NCBI GenBank assembly: GCA_012845835.1
Contig: JABAKD010000025.1
Span: 27,833,504-27,897,503 of the forward strand
Length of the DNA stretch: 64,000 bases
Direction: 5' to 3'
Source: Undaria pinnatifida
Taxonomy: Eukaryota; Sar; Phaeophyceae; Laminariales; Alariaceae
In this document: piece after piece, positions 1-11,639 of the stretch
Layout: every line of letters starts with the position of its first letter
How positions within the stretch are numbered: position 1 is the stretch's first letter
Notes under the pieces: generated by a model
What the model was told of the DNA's origin: nothing
Databases searched by the model: none
Seen by the model: only the letters and a program-made list of their open reading frames with translations
Made by a program: the position numbers and the translations under genes

Positions 1-303
1 TGACATGGCACACTTGGAAGCAAAGCTGGGCATGTCATTCGTCTTGTCGTAGCGCAGCATGTGTACGTGCCGCAAAGGTTTGCCGAGGCGATCGATCATT
101 AGGAACACGTCAGGCCACGTTTGCGCCTGAAAACCCCGTTGTTGGTCTACTACTAGTCTAGATGAGTAGTACCTAAAGCAGCCATGTTACGTACCTTGTA
201 CATCTGAAACGATATGACATGGCACACTTGGAAGCAAGCTGGGCATGTCATTCGTCTCGTCGTAGCGTAGCATGTGCACGTGCCGCAAAGGTTTGCCGAG
301 GAT
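1..303. repeat. Direct duplication, about 88-bp unit
   Basis: The first 88 bases (TGACATGGCACACTTGGAAG onward) recur at about 216-303 with a few substitutions and one indel. The intervening 127 bases are unrelated. No coding capacity is credible. The left copy may be cut by the window edge. Confidence 0.85.
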
Positions 304-1955
304 TACGAATATTCGTATCTCATACGACGTACACCTCTGGAACCGGTACACGTGTACGAGGTCTATGTATGATACGAGACGAGAATCGCCGGCATGGGTG
401 CTGCTTGCGCTTGTCGATGTCGACACCATTTTTTCTTTCATTTCCTGTGCAATTGGTCTGGGTTGTGCGTGTAGCCCATGTCCTGCGTGATTGTCGTTTG
501 TGACCGCAGAGCTGGTCTTTAGGAAGAATCACCAAAATGGGCACTGGGTGTGTAGGATGTCGATGGGCGGAAAGACTGCGACTCTGTTGTAGTTGCTGTC
601 TAGGTGAAAAATTCTGAAAAATTCCCCCAAAAAATAACAGCCGATTACGTATCGGTCAGTTTCACTCTCACCTTGGGAGTCAGTTTGCACAAGCCAGACA
701 AGAAAATGATGGTGCATATACAGACCTTCACCAACATAGAAGGCGCTCCCATGTCTGTAACGTGGTTTGTGTAACTGAGCGGTCGTACGTGAGGCGTGGT
801 GGCACCGGAAACTCTCATTTCGAATGCGAGTAACATTTTTCGATGACTTTCGGTCCCCAAGGGTTTCCAACAGAACTTCTGTGGCGTTCTCTACGAGCAG
901 AGGAGATCTACCTATCTACGTAGACCGTAGATTCTGTCCTGTGGTAGAGAAGAAGAGACTTCGCATCGCAATCCTAGGGAAGCATTGGCTACAGGGAGTA
1001 TCAGAGGTGATGGCCCGACCATTCCCCAACCGACACTGAGCCACTCTCCGTAGGAGAGCCGAACCGAACCTAACAGATTTGAAAATATTCGAACCAAAAT
1101 CAAACCGAACCGAACCGAACCACTGACGTTCAGAGTTCCACACTGGTTCTAGCGGCGTTTTCATTGCTCCTTCCTCCCCAACATCAGCTGCGATAGCAAC
1201 GAAGCTGTGTGTCGTGACCACCAGCGCAAGGAGATGCTGAGACTGCTCAGGCCACGGGTTGCTGCTCACCAATTTCTAGGGAATTCAAAGAGGCCCCCTA
1301 CCGTCTGCATCAGGAATGGGCGCCGCAGACTTTCCACGGCTGCGGAGCCCTCGAAACCCTCTCCTCCAGAAGAAGCAGGTTGGCCCATGAAGGTACGTAA
1401 ATAGGGTAAGTACGAGCCCACGTATTTGCATGGGCCAGGACCAAGTGGCCAGCCAGAGCAGGGGCACCTTGTGGTGTAGCTCGGTCTCCGGTTACTATAC
1501 GCGAGTAGCACGAAATAGTGTGTTTGGGTCCCGAATAACCGGTGCGGGCCAACCGGCTACATAGTTGCACAGCGATTGGCGACAGCTGCAGCAGCAGTAG
1601 GTCGACGGCTGTCGTGTTTTCCGTGCATTTCGGAAAGAGAGGCTGGCCTACTTTCAGGTCCAACAGCGGTCAGTATGGGGCCGTCAGTATGCACCAGGGG
1701 GCTTATGCTGCGTGGCGTGTCAAGCTGCAGGCCGGTTTGCCCTGTATAGCGCGTTCTCGGTCGGGTAGAGCTGTTTTCCCGGAAGCTGCACTCGTGGGAC
1801 AGCAGATTATCCCTGGTAATATTATAAAAATTAAAATATCATGCCTGGCATCACATCATAGACGCGCCTGCGCAAGAGCTTGTTTGCTTCGGCCCTGCCT
1901 GTGAATGTATGACACGCAAGTTTACTTAGCGTCGTTCTTAGCTTGTTCTCAGGGT
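304..1955. other. No recognisable gene
   Basis: Open frames here are short, overlap on both strands and have no protein-like composition or paired splice sites. A short run of CCGAACCGAAC-type pentamers lies near 1060-1120. Nothing else could be assigned. Confidence 0.5.
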
Positions 1956-3213
1956 CGTTCCTACCGAAGCTATTATTTCGGTTTTTACCGAAAGATTCGG
2001 TTTTTCCCGAAACAGTTTTTGTTTCGGGAAAAAACTAAAATTTTCACCCCCGGACAAAAAACCCTCAAAGTTTTTCAGTATTTCAGGAAAAATCCTAAAA
2101 GGTTGAGGTACAAGGGGGTAGAGGATCGGGCAGCCGCACCGCTCGAGGTGTGCCAACACTCGCGAGCGCACCACACTGAGCAGGGTCGTTCCCAAGGTCA
2201 TTGGCAGGTCATAGCTGATCGCAGAAGGCACCGTGAGTGTCTGAGCTCTCGTTGTCGAGTTGACAAAGTGAACGCACCGAGGCGGCCGACCTAACGAACG
2301 CGCTGATGGTAGTAGCTGAGACTTTTGTCACGTTGGGCGTTGTAGCGCGACAAGTTGGTGATGGATTTCACTCCCCAAGGCACCGACACCTACCTACGAG
2401 TAAGGCCGACTCCGGTGGGACAACCACGTGGGTGTCTTCCGCGAGCATTGCTGCTGTAGTGGCGGTTCTGTGCCGGGTGAACGATTGTTTTGCGAGCTAA
2501 CTGAGGATCGTACTCGTTTGGATTCAACCCTCGTACATTTCGGTAAAATGCCGAAATTTCATCAAAACCTGACATGCTGTACGTATCGTTAAGACCGACC
2601 CTCAAAGCTGTTATTCAGGTTTTTACCGAAAATGTCGGTTTTTCCCGAAAAAAACTTCCTTTCGAAAATTTCAGTCTTGTAGGGGGGAAAATAATTCTAG
2701 GTACAAGGGTGTAGAAGATCGGGCAGCCGCACCGCTCGAGCTGTGCCAACACTCGCGAGCGCACCACACTGAGCAGGGTCGTTCCCAAGGTCATTGCAGG
2801 TCATAGCTGATCGCAGAAGGCGCAGTGAGCTTCTGAGCTCTCGTCGTCGAGTTGACAAAGTGACCGCGCGGAGGCGGCCGACCGAGCGAGCTCCCTGACG
2901 GCAGTAACTGAGACTTTTGTCACGTTGAGCGTTGTAGCGCGACGAGTTGGTGATGGATTTCATTCCCCAAGGCATCGACACCTACCTACGAGTAAGGCCG
3001 ATTCCGGCGGGACAACCACGCGGGTGTCTTCCGCGAGCGCTGCTGCTGTAGTGGCGGTTCTGTGCCGAGTGGACTATTGTTTGAGTGGACTATTGTTTTG
3101 CGAACCAACTGAGAATCGTACTCGTTAGAACTCAACCCTCGTTAAATTCGGTAAAATGCCGAAAATTCATCAATACCTGAAATGCTGTACGCATCGATAA
3201 GAACGACCCTTTG
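1956..3213. repeat. Tandem direct duplication, two units of about 600-640 bp
   Basis: The stretch starting near 1956 (GTTTTTACCGAAA, then TCGGTTTTTCCCG) is repeated from about 2604. Both copies run through the same GC-rich segment (AGGTACAAGGG, GCAGCCGCACCGCTCGAG) and end with CGGTAAAATGCCGAAA and a CGACCCT junction near 2600 and 3210. The copies differ by scattered substitutions and small indels, so the duplication is not recent. The TTCGG/CCGAAA motifs in each unit can pair as hairpins. No coding sequence is evident. Confidence 0.85.
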
Positions 3214-3284
3214 ATGTACCAGGTATCTATTATCCTCCGTGGATGGTGGGAAGTTTGTTTGATGAAGATTTTCGTGCAGGAGTA

Positions 3285-3800
3285 CACTCGCCGGTACCAC
3301 ACAGCAGTGGGCAACTCTAAATTGCTCCACACCTGGACAGATGAGCTTACCGTACCCCGACCTAGCTCCTTTCGAGGTTGGCTTGGAGTTTTTTAGTCCT
3401 TCGGTTTTTCAAGGTTGGTTACAGGGACACGCTCATATGATATGATGCGAGTACAACAGCAGTAGTATGATACCTGATGCTCGTCGGTACTGTTGCAGTG
3501 TATAAATCTAAGTTGCACCGGAGGTATTTCCCCGGCCACCTATCAATCAAATCGCAACCGAGCTACGCCAGCCATCTATCAATAATATCTCCCATAGCTC
3601 CCAGGAGGACGAAGTTTCGCCGCACACCCGTCAGCTACACCGGTTATCTACCAATCTCATCTACCATATCTCCCACACGGGCGAGTGATACGACGGGTTC
3701 TACATTGATACAGCAGTTTGCACGTCTACATTGCACCACAGGACCACTCAGCTCACCGTACCTCGAGCTAGCTCTTTTCGGCGTTGGCTTCGAGTATGTT
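3285..3800. repeat. Short diverged duplication around 3.3 and 3.7 kb
   Basis: A segment at about 3305-3390 (CAGCAGT, TTGCTCCACA, GAGCTTACCGTACC, CGAGGTTGGCTT) reappears diverged at about 3715-3795. Between them, 3515-3680 contains an internal duplication of a CAGCTACNCCRGYYATCTA-type unit. An open frame covers the duplication but has repeat-driven composition, so no gene is called. Confidence 0.6.
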
Positions 3801-4018
3801 CGTCTTCCGGTTGTGCCAGGTACACAACATGTGAGGGCAACGAGTCTGAGACCGGTGACGGCAACCAGTGAAACATGAAACTGATAAACTCAATATCATA
3901 AACGAAACTGAAGAAAGAGCCTGCATGAGTCCCACTCCAATCGCTTCGTAGTTTGTCGGGCTTGTCGGGCACCGCACATAAATATAAATATATATCAAAT
4001 CATTCCTTGGTGTCATGT

Positions 4019-4285
4019 ATTTTGGCCAGGAGTTTTTTGTCTCGGCCTAAGTATGCGATTCGCGGAACTGGAATTCTCGGTCGAATATAGCTTGGTTCGA
4101 GCGCCGCCTTCGGGGGGCGGCTCCAACGCCCGTCGCCCTGCCGTGTCCGTTCCGCACATCGACGTGAACGCGGACGGGTGCCGAGCGAGACGAGCGAGTG
4201 TCGAGGACGAATTTTGGAAAATTTGTTGAATCTTAATGGCTGCAACGCCTGAATGATTTACAAAATTGGCATCATTTCCAAACGG
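4019..4285. repeat. Dispersed repeat family A, copy 1
   Basis: This copy starts with a GGAACTGGAATTCTCGG block, continues with a GC-rich core (TTCGAGCGCCGCCTTCGGGG, then CCTGCCGTGTCCGTTC) and ends with AAATTGGCATCATTTCC. Copies 2 and 3 lie at about 7465-7775 and 8500-8775. The GGTTCGAGCGCC string resembles a pol III B box, so a SINE-like origin is possible but unproven. Confidence 0.7.
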
Positions 4286-4529
4286 TACGTGATAATGTTT
4301 GGAATTTTGCGGTGGCATACTCTCGAGCGTTAGTTTATTTGCTGTACTTTTTTACTAGTTCGTTTGTTTTCTTGCTCGGCATTTTATTGCTTTTGTTTCT
4401 GCTCGTTTTGCCAGCTGGAAATTCAATTTTTTAGTGTGGGTTCACCTAAAACGTGACACAACTTACCGACGATATCCAACAACTTCGTGACACAAATTGC
4501 CGACGGCAAGACGTTTCGTGACAAAATAA

Positions 4530-5800
4530 CTCCCAAATCATGATACTTTCACGTAGCAGAATTTCGAGACAAAACCAAGCAGGTAGAGCCGTCTCTTCGG
4601 CCTTTGGCCCTGGCTTTAGCACGGCCGCTGACACTCCAGCCAGCCTCTGCTGTAGGCATGAACGAATGCGGTTGATTCGGAGCGAACTATTCCGCTGTGC
4701 TCGCTTCTATGTGGCCATTATCCATGCCATCTCATGTCACCTCCCTTCTGTTTTGAGCTCGTTGTCGTACGGTTGAGGTACGAGGAAACCCGTACGTACT
4801 CGGTGAGAACAGCAGTATGTACGACGAGCATGAACGCCAATTGACGACATTGGCAAGCACAAAACAGCAGGTGTAGCAGCAGTAGCCGAAGGGCGAAACG
4901 TCTAGCACATAATGCAGCAACTAGTAGCAACCAGAACTACAGCAGATAGCTCAAAGTGCAGTGCGAGTGCCGTTGGCAAGTTTAGTCGTACACGCATCAC
5001 TCTGTCCAATATATAACAGAATTTCGAGACAAAACCAAGCAGGTAGAGCCGTCTCTTCGGCCTTTGGCCCTGGCTTTAGCACGTCCGCTGACACTCCAGC
5101 CAGCCTCTGCTGTAGGCATGAACGAATGCGGTTGATTCGCAGCGAACTATCCCGCTGTGCTCGCTTCTATGTGGCCATTGTCCATGCCATTTCATGCCAC
5201 CTCCCTTCTGTTTTGAGCTCGTCGTCGTACGGTTGAGGTACGAGGAAACCCGCACGTACTCGGTGAGAACAGCAGTATGTACGACGAGCATGAACGCCAA
5301 CTGACGACATTGGCAAACACACAACAGCAGGTGTAGCAGCAGTAGCCGAAGGGCGAAACGTCTAGCACATAATGCAGCAACTAGTAGCAACCAGAACTAC
5401 AGCAGATAGCTCAAAGTGCAGTGCGAGTGCCGTTGGCAAGTTTAGTCGTACACGCATCACTCTGTCCAATATATAACAGAATTTCGAGACAAAACCAAGC
5501 AGGTAGAGCCGTCTCTTCGGCCTTTGGCCCTGGCTTTAGCACGTCCGCTGACACCCCAGCCAGCCTCTGCTGTAGGCATGAACGAGTGCGATTGATTCGC
5601 AGCGAACTATCCCGCTGTGCTCGCTTCTATGTGGCCATTGTCCATGCCATTTCATGTCACCTCCCTTCTGTTTTGAGCTCGTCGTCGTACGGTTGAGGTA
5701 CGAGGAAACCCGTACGTACTCGGTGAGAACAGCAGTATGTACGACGAGCATGAACGCCAACTGACGACATTGGCAAACACACAACAGCAGGTGTAGCAGC
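4530..5800. repeat. Tandem satellite, period about 460 bp, nearly three copies
   Basis: The string CAGAATTTCGAGACAAAACC recurs at about 4557, 5018 and 5478, with almost identical sequence between. The last copy breaks off near 5800 at GCAGGCATGCAG. Each unit can encode the same roughly 90-residue open frame on the plus strand and another on the minus strand, but both are simply carried by the repeat. Very low divergence between copies indicates recent amplification or homogenisation. Confidence 0.9.
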
Positions 5801-6837
5801 AGGCATGCAGTGTCGTATTTTTTAGTTATTTTCTGTGAGTGAGTTCTTCGTGTATTTTGTAAACAAACATGGTAAGTTCTTCGTCTACTGTGGGAGTAAA
5901 CACCGAGGGGTTTTCGAAGGCACAATCAACGGCGCCTTCCTTTTTCTTTTCCGTAAATTAAACATTTTCAACCATTCATTCCGCCCGATATCATTTTTAT
6001 TGATGACATCTCCTCTTTCCTTCTTTCGCCTCAAAGCCTCAAACCCAAGCAGGTTATCAAATTCTCCGTACGGCATTTATTTCTGGCCTACTTTTACTTG
6101 GCGACGGTTTTAATAACAGTGTTTTGCCTATGCTTGCTTCCTTCGTTTAGACTATATGTTTTCCTTCCATCAAAGTAAACCTTTAGAAGCTCATTTTCGT
6201 ATTAAACTCTTGGCATTACTTTAAGCTTCAATTTCTTTTATACTACAACTTATTTCGTCGAGTGCTACCCTTCCTCACCCAAAGAATGGGCGCCATGGAA
6301 TGTCAATTTATTGTCTTTAGAACCTCATATTCGTAATACACTCTCGGCATTACTTTGAACTTCCAATAATGTCGAATCAAACAGCTACAACTTTTTCCCC
6401 TTTTCCTCGTCCGAGTGCCGCCCTGCCCTACCCGAAGCATGGGCGCCGGCGAATGATGCCGGCGCCCATGCGGAGCCCTTGTATTATAAAAAATGAAAAT
6501 TCACTCCAGCTGTGAGATCGAAGATTTCGTCGAAACTCATCTTTGCAAGCTGTGTGTGATACTCCGATCGCGCGTATTACGAGTTGTGCGTCCTCATCAA
6601 GGATATAGGTCGGCAACTCCCCTTACAACTACAGTGTAGCTATCAGGGTCAACAGGGTGATGTTAGTCAGTCTGTGCGCGGAAAATATAAAACCCGTTTC
6701 TGAGGGGGACAAAATCTGACAGCTGTGGAGGGAAATGTATCCGCTTATCAAGTGAATCCTGTAAGTGGAATAACCGGTGAGGGGGGGCGGAGTTTTGACG
6801 GACGTGGGGGCCTGGTTTTGATCAAAAGCGAGCGGGG
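5801..6837. other. AT-richer non-coding stretch with minor repeats
   Basis: No gene is visible. Two related blocks near 6200-6250 and 6340-6480 share TTGGCATTACTTT/CTCGGCATTACTTTG and GCCCTGCCCTACCCGAAGC. A related block recurs at 12180-12310. Positions 6494-6565 hold a minus-oriented copy of dispersed family B. Confidence 0.5.
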
Positions 6838-6839
6838 TT

Positions 6840-6872
<33 letters not shown>

Positions 6873-6929
6873 ATTTGTGCGTGTAAGCTATAAATCCTTT
6901 CAAGGGGATGAATCTGACGGTTTTGGGAA

Positions 6930-6960
<31 letters not shown>

Positions 6961-7360
6961 CAGTTTATCATGGGGGGGGGTTGGGGCGGGGGGCGGGGGC
7001 GGGGGGGGCAGCTCAATCTGTACGTGGAAACTATACATTATTTTGAGGGGATAGATGTGGCGGTTTTGGAAAGAATGTATCAGTTTATCATGTATATCCT
7101 GGGGTAAGTCGTACAACCAGTGAGTAGAGAGAGGGCGGAGTGTTCGAGGGGGTGGGGTTGGGATGGGGTGGGGGGGGTTGGGGAGGTGGGGGTTGGGGGC
7201 GCGGGGGAGGGGGGGGGGGGGGCGGGGGGGGGGGGGGGAAGGAAGGGTTTAAGGTGAGGGGTTTGTTATACGTGTGGTGCTAGGTCTAGGCGATGGTACG
7301 GGTGGTGGGGAAGAAGGGGGCGTTCGGGGCGGGGGGGGGGGGGGGGGGAAGCAGCGGCAT
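6838..7360. repeat. G-rich simple-sequence tract with poly(A) run
   Basis: Long homopolymer G runs at about 6841-6870 and 7208-7240, a run of about 26 A residues near 6930-6954, and many GGGG-containing stretches up to 7350. The plus strand is potentially G-quadruplex forming. Such runs are also prone to length errors in assembly. Confidence 0.85.
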
Positions 7361-7464
7361 GGATGGCTCTAGAAAGATAATGAGGTGATATCCAGTGCGT
7401 GAAGTGTTTATTAAACTGGCGGATTTCGATATTATATATGATTATTCTCTTTTTTTTTATTCGG

Positions 7465-7775
7465 TCAGGATTTTTTTTGTGTCGGCCTCAGTATACAATT
7501 CTCGGGACTGGAATTCTCGGTCAAATCGCTTCGTTCGAGCGCCGCCTTTGGGGGATGGCTCAAACGCCCCTCGCCCTGCCGTATCCGTTCCGCACCTGGC
7601 CGGGATCGGGTACGTGGGCTGATCGAGACAAGCGAGAAGTGCGCAATTTTTTGTAAATTGGGCGGTATACGCCCGAGCTATTCTCGGATTTTGGCATATG
7701 CAGAGCTTGAACGAAGAAAACATATGGGAAAACATTTATTTCCAAATTGGCATCATTCCAAATTGGCTTCTTATT
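7465..7775. repeat. Dispersed repeat family A, copy 2
   Basis: Same order of blocks as copy 1: GTCGGCCTCAGTATAC, GGACTGGAATTCTCGG, GTTCGAGCGCCGCC, CCTCGCCCTGCC, then CCAAATTGGCATCATTCC. It is diverged from copy 1 by substitutions and small indels, and a partial extra piece follows near 7880-7920. Confidence 0.7.
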
Positions 7776-8499
7776 TCGCCCAACCCACCACACTTTTTTC
7801 ATCGTCACACCTCGAAGCGTTTATTGGCCTATTGTCGTACGACTGCTGTGTCGTTGCTTTTCGATATTGGATTTCACGGTTAAATACGTTTGTTCGAGCG
7901 TTCGTTGTCTTCGAGGGGGGGCGTTCCCTATCCAACGACATCATTACACCCAGTGTCCGTGCTGATTCTTTATCCTAGAGAGATACAACTTATTATTGTG
8001 TGGTCACAGACTGTGAGACAGAATAAACCAAACGATCGCAATTAACCAAGGTATAAAGCAAGTGAAATGCTAGCGTACGGGGTACGAGAACACAACAAAA
8101 CAGGCCAGACCATAAAAAATAGAAAATACACACAACGAACGGAGTGGTCGCTTTTATAAACCACAGTATTACGAAAAACAATGTTTTGTCAGTCTTTTTC
8201 GTCGCCGCTCCAAGGAGTCGTTCCGTATACTGTATACAAGTATTGGTCCACAATCAACGATCCATGTTTCAGGACCGCATAATAAATATCCCACACTAAT
8301 TCCATGTATATTTATTCCCACAAACGGAACGCGAATGCACTTCTAAAGGTAGGTGTGATTATCAAGGTAGCGTGTTTCGAACGCTTTGATGTGTGGTTGC
8401 AAGAATTGCGCTGGCTACTAGGCAAATCTAAAACTCCGCGTACGCTGATATTTAGGTATTTGGCGCTTTATTCCATATCGCGATATTTGTGGGGGCACT

Positions 8500-8775
8500 T
8501 TGTGCTGTCTAAAACTGAAAACATATTATGGCGTTTTTCCACACGCATCGTTCGAGCGCCGTCTTCGGGGGGCGGCTCCAACGCCCCTCGCCCTGCCTTA
8601 TCCGTTCGGCACCTCGACGTGAACGCAGATGGATGCTGCTGAGCGAGACAAGCGAGAAGCGCGAAGAAAAATGTATTTTGAACGGTACTGTCCAGTTATT
8701 CTTCGGATATTGATGTATGGAGAGGCTGGTAAAATAGAACTTGGCAAAACATTATTCCAAATTGGCGTCATATTT
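8500..8775. repeat. Dispersed repeat family A, copy 3
   Basis: The core GTTCGAGCGCCGTCTTCGGG and CCTCGCCCTGCC is clear at 8549-8600. It is followed by the GAGCGAGACAAGCGAGAAG block shared with copy 2 and by CCAAATTGGCGTCAT near 8757. The left block seen in copies 1 and 2 is poorly preserved. Confidence 0.65.
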
Positions 8776-9700
8776 TGTTCCAAAACAAAAAAAATTATTT
8801 ACTGTAAAAAAAATCCCCATGGTACTGCGGTAGATATCATAGTGTGCATTCGTTTATTGAATTTCGGTAGGTACACGTACATACATGGATATAGACGTGG
8901 CAAGCGCACGCATGACTAAAACGAGGAGGAGGTATTAAGTAGTGATTACGATTACTGCGCCAGAAAGAGCCACACAGCAGCATTGCGAGTGGCTGCGTCC
9001 CCGGGGGCTCGAGGGTGGTATTATGTGTTATACAAGTTCGGGAAAATCGACATCGTTTGTACTCTCGTGCAAGTAATATAAGTACGTACGAGTAAGAGCA
9101 CACACAGCGATGCTCTGTTACAAACAACATGCTTTTTGTCTGTGACTTATTATATGACATGGGGGGAGGGTGTGAAAAAACAGGGAATACATTTTCGACA
9201 CAAAAAACAAGGGGAGAAATCGTTCCTCCTGCTGTTAAGCTGCGCCACGCGAAGGTCGTTAGTAAGTAGACAGTATCCACGGAAGAAACCAGTGGCATGC
9301 ATTCGTGCCGGTATCGCATCGTGTGTTTGATGATTTTTTCCCCCGATAAGACTCTTTGGAGAAATATAGGCGGTGTGTGGATGGCGTGCTTTGTTGTTGC
9401 TGTCGTCCCTGACTCCGTTGCTGTGGTCGTTTACCGGTCAAGTGCAAGCAATCATGTTGGTACGTAACTGACAAATAAGTTTGTGTTTCTTCGTACTTGA
9501 CGTGCTCCTTGCTGCTGATTGTTGATTGTCATCTGAGATTCTCTTCCAGTCAGTTTTTTTTTCTCTTTTTGGCACACTTCTACTTTTCAGCTTCTGGCCA
9601 TACAAGCGTGGTCACAGGTGTCGTCCCCCCCCCCCCCCCCCCCCCGGTTATTGCCTTCATTTTTTTTGGCGCATAGGGTTCAGCACCCACTGATCGTCGT
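8776..9700. other. No recognisable gene
   Basis: A minus-strand open frame of about 160 codons (8837-9319) exists, but its composition and lack of motifs do not support a protein. A poly(C) run lies at about 9624-9644. Nothing else is assigned. Confidence 0.45.
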
Positions 9701-9769
9701 TTTTTCATCGAGTGTTGCTAACTCACGCTCTCGCGCTTTCCGCAGATCAATTAGTGCACAAAAAAAACT

Positions 9770-9872
9770 CCCACGAAAAATTATACGAGTACGCACTCGG
9801 GGGATTCGAACTCACGAAAAACTAACCTATATACCAGGCTCGAGGATAACCTGATACGCCACCGGGGCAGTG
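9770..9872 (-). repeat. tRNA-related (SINE-like) sequence
   Basis: Read on the minus strand, this begins GCCCCGGTGGCGTATCAGG, matching a tRNA 5' end with an A-box-like GGCGTATCAGG. About 40 bases later it has a strong B box, GAGTTCGAATCCCC. The expected 3' acceptor strand (CCGGGGC) is absent, so a functional cloverleaf cannot be drawn. A T-rich tail follows. A second tRNA-like start (GCCCCGGTAGTCTAGTGG) lies in the opposite orientation at about 9888-9905 without a B box. A tRNA-derived SINE pair or decayed tRNA genes are the likely explanations. Confidence 0.5.
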
Positions 9873-10029
9873 AGTGATATAGAGCCGGTCGCCCCGGTAG
9901 TCTAGTGGGGTTACACTATTAATACTAGCGTTCGTCCTTGAGTTAATTAACCACCGTTGTGAGCGTTGTTGGCTTTATTTATTAGCAGAAATAAATGGAA
10001 AAAAAAGGATCAACTAACTGCTGAAATCG

Positions 10030-10190
10030 CGTAGCAGCGTGGGTAGGTACAATTCGACGCGAATCGACGAGGGAAGAAAATGCTGAATTCTTCTCGCGAT
10101 AAAAATTAGGGCATGTACCGTAGTGGGGAGGCGGGAGGGGAGCCCGCTATATGACCCCGGAGCTGAGTTATACTACTGGGAGGACGAGAG
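10030..10190. repeat. Dispersed repeat shared with 20955-21115
   Basis: Both places contain, in order, AATTCGACGCGAATCGACGA / AATTCAATGCGAGTCATCGA, GGGAAGAAAATG / GGGAAGGAAATG, a GCATGTACCGTAGTGGG / GCATGCACCATAGTGGG block and a TGACCCCGGA block. They are diverged copies of one element of unknown type. Confidence 0.7.
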
Positions 10191-10239
10191 TAGTGCGAGC
10201 ATCACAATAAATAGGATGGGAAAAAGAAAAGAAATGAAG

Positions 10240-10270
10240 TGTATTACTGCTGCTGCTGCTGCTGCTGCAA
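10240..10270. repeat. CTG trinucleotide microsatellite
   Basis: About seven consecutive GCT/CTG units starting near 10246. Short CAG/CTG runs recur through the window, inside and outside genes. Confidence 0.85.
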
Positions 10271-10399
10271 TAATACGATACCCAAGCAAGTTGCACCGAT
10301 CGACTCGATCTGGGTTGACTGCTGTATTATGCAATGGGTCCATGTACAACTTCTCTAATCACATACCAGTATAAGATGATAGTCATTGAATTTGCTGAA

Positions 10400-11620
10400 C
10401 TTCTTAGTTAGTGGTGGTTTTCTCTATCCACGAACCCCGGCCGAGCCGATCAATCGAAGGTTGGGCTACACTGTGCGGGGTGGTATCGAGGCAGGGGGTC
10501 AAATGAAATGTCCGCGTACCGCGGGGTTGGGGTATACGAATAAAAGTTCAGCAGTAGCGCGAGTTGCCCCATGATTTTTTAGTTGTAAATACCTTGAAGG
10601 ATTTCTGAACCGGGGTTGGACCCTGTTCTGTGGTGCTGGCGTTGTATACGAACCTCAGCTAGCTAAGGCTTCCACACAGTGCGGTGTGGTGTCGACCCGG
10701 GACAATTCGGTTTTCATCCCCGGTTTATTGGAGTTGATGGGGTATGGGAGGATTTCTGCAACGGCGGTGGAGCCCTATCCTCGTCGGGTGCGTCGGAACG
10801 CCCCCCGCCCGTTTGCTGGTCTATCTCCTCCCCGGGTGTCTCTGGCTCTACGAGCTGCACAGCCAATCAACGATAAGCCAATGTGAATAGATGATTGTCG
10901 CACCATCATGCGGGGCTGTGTCGACCCGCGGGAGAAATCTGTTATCGTCCCCGGTTTGTCAGGATTTCTGACACGGGCACAGTATTATATATATTTTCCC
11001 ATGGTGGCGCTGCCCTTATGTCCGAACCCCAGCCAGTCAGCAGTAAGCGAACATGGTTCGGGTTCCACGTCGTGCGGAGTGGTGTCGACGCGGGAGGTCA
11101 TCGTTTATTGTTCCCGCATTTTTGGAGCTGTAGAGATTTGGGGGATTCATGAATCGGGGATGGGAACCTATCTTCCCCGTGTGCGACGGAAATGCCCCCG
11201 GTTGATGGGCCTCTATCCGCCTAGGTCGGCGCTGTGGAGCTCGAACCAATAAGCGATTAGCCAACGAGATTGGGATTTTCTCACCGTGCAGGGTGGTGTC
11301 GACCCGAGAAAGCTCGGTTTGCTTCCCTGGTTGATGGAAGTTTTGGAGATGTGGAACGACCTCTGGACCGGGGATGGGACCCTGTATCCTCCCGAGGTGA
11401 AGCTGGCTCAACATACGAACCATGGCCAATCAGAAAATCGGCCGGTGGGGTTGGGATTTTTGCGCGGAGGTATCAAACCGGATGATATCCGGGTTCGTTC
11501 CCGGGTTGTCGGAGTTGTAGATGTGTGGATGGATTCCGAACCCGATATGTGACCCTATCGTGCCCGGGTGAGGCCTACTTTTTGTATGAATCCTGGCCAA
11601 TGAGCGATCAGACAAAAATG
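10400..11620. repeat. Degenerate GC-rich tandem array, period about 165-200 bp (family C)
   Basis: At least five diverged units share GTGGTGTCGACCCGGG, TTCCCGGGTTGTCGGAGTTG, ACCGGGGATGGGACCCT and AGCCAATCAGCGAT-type blocks, near 10600, 10900, 11060, 11280 and 11460. Related units lie at 42830-42950 and 45690-46060. Open frames across it are repeat-driven and were not called. The repeated CCAAT-like AGCCAATCA string is noticeable, but no promoter function can be claimed. Confidence 0.75.
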
Positions 11621-11639
11621 ACATGTTTTATTTTCGTCT

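Noticed and set aside
8837-9319. 160-codon minus-strand frame
   Set aside because: No motif, splice partner or coding-like composition; sits in repeat-rich gene-poor DNA.
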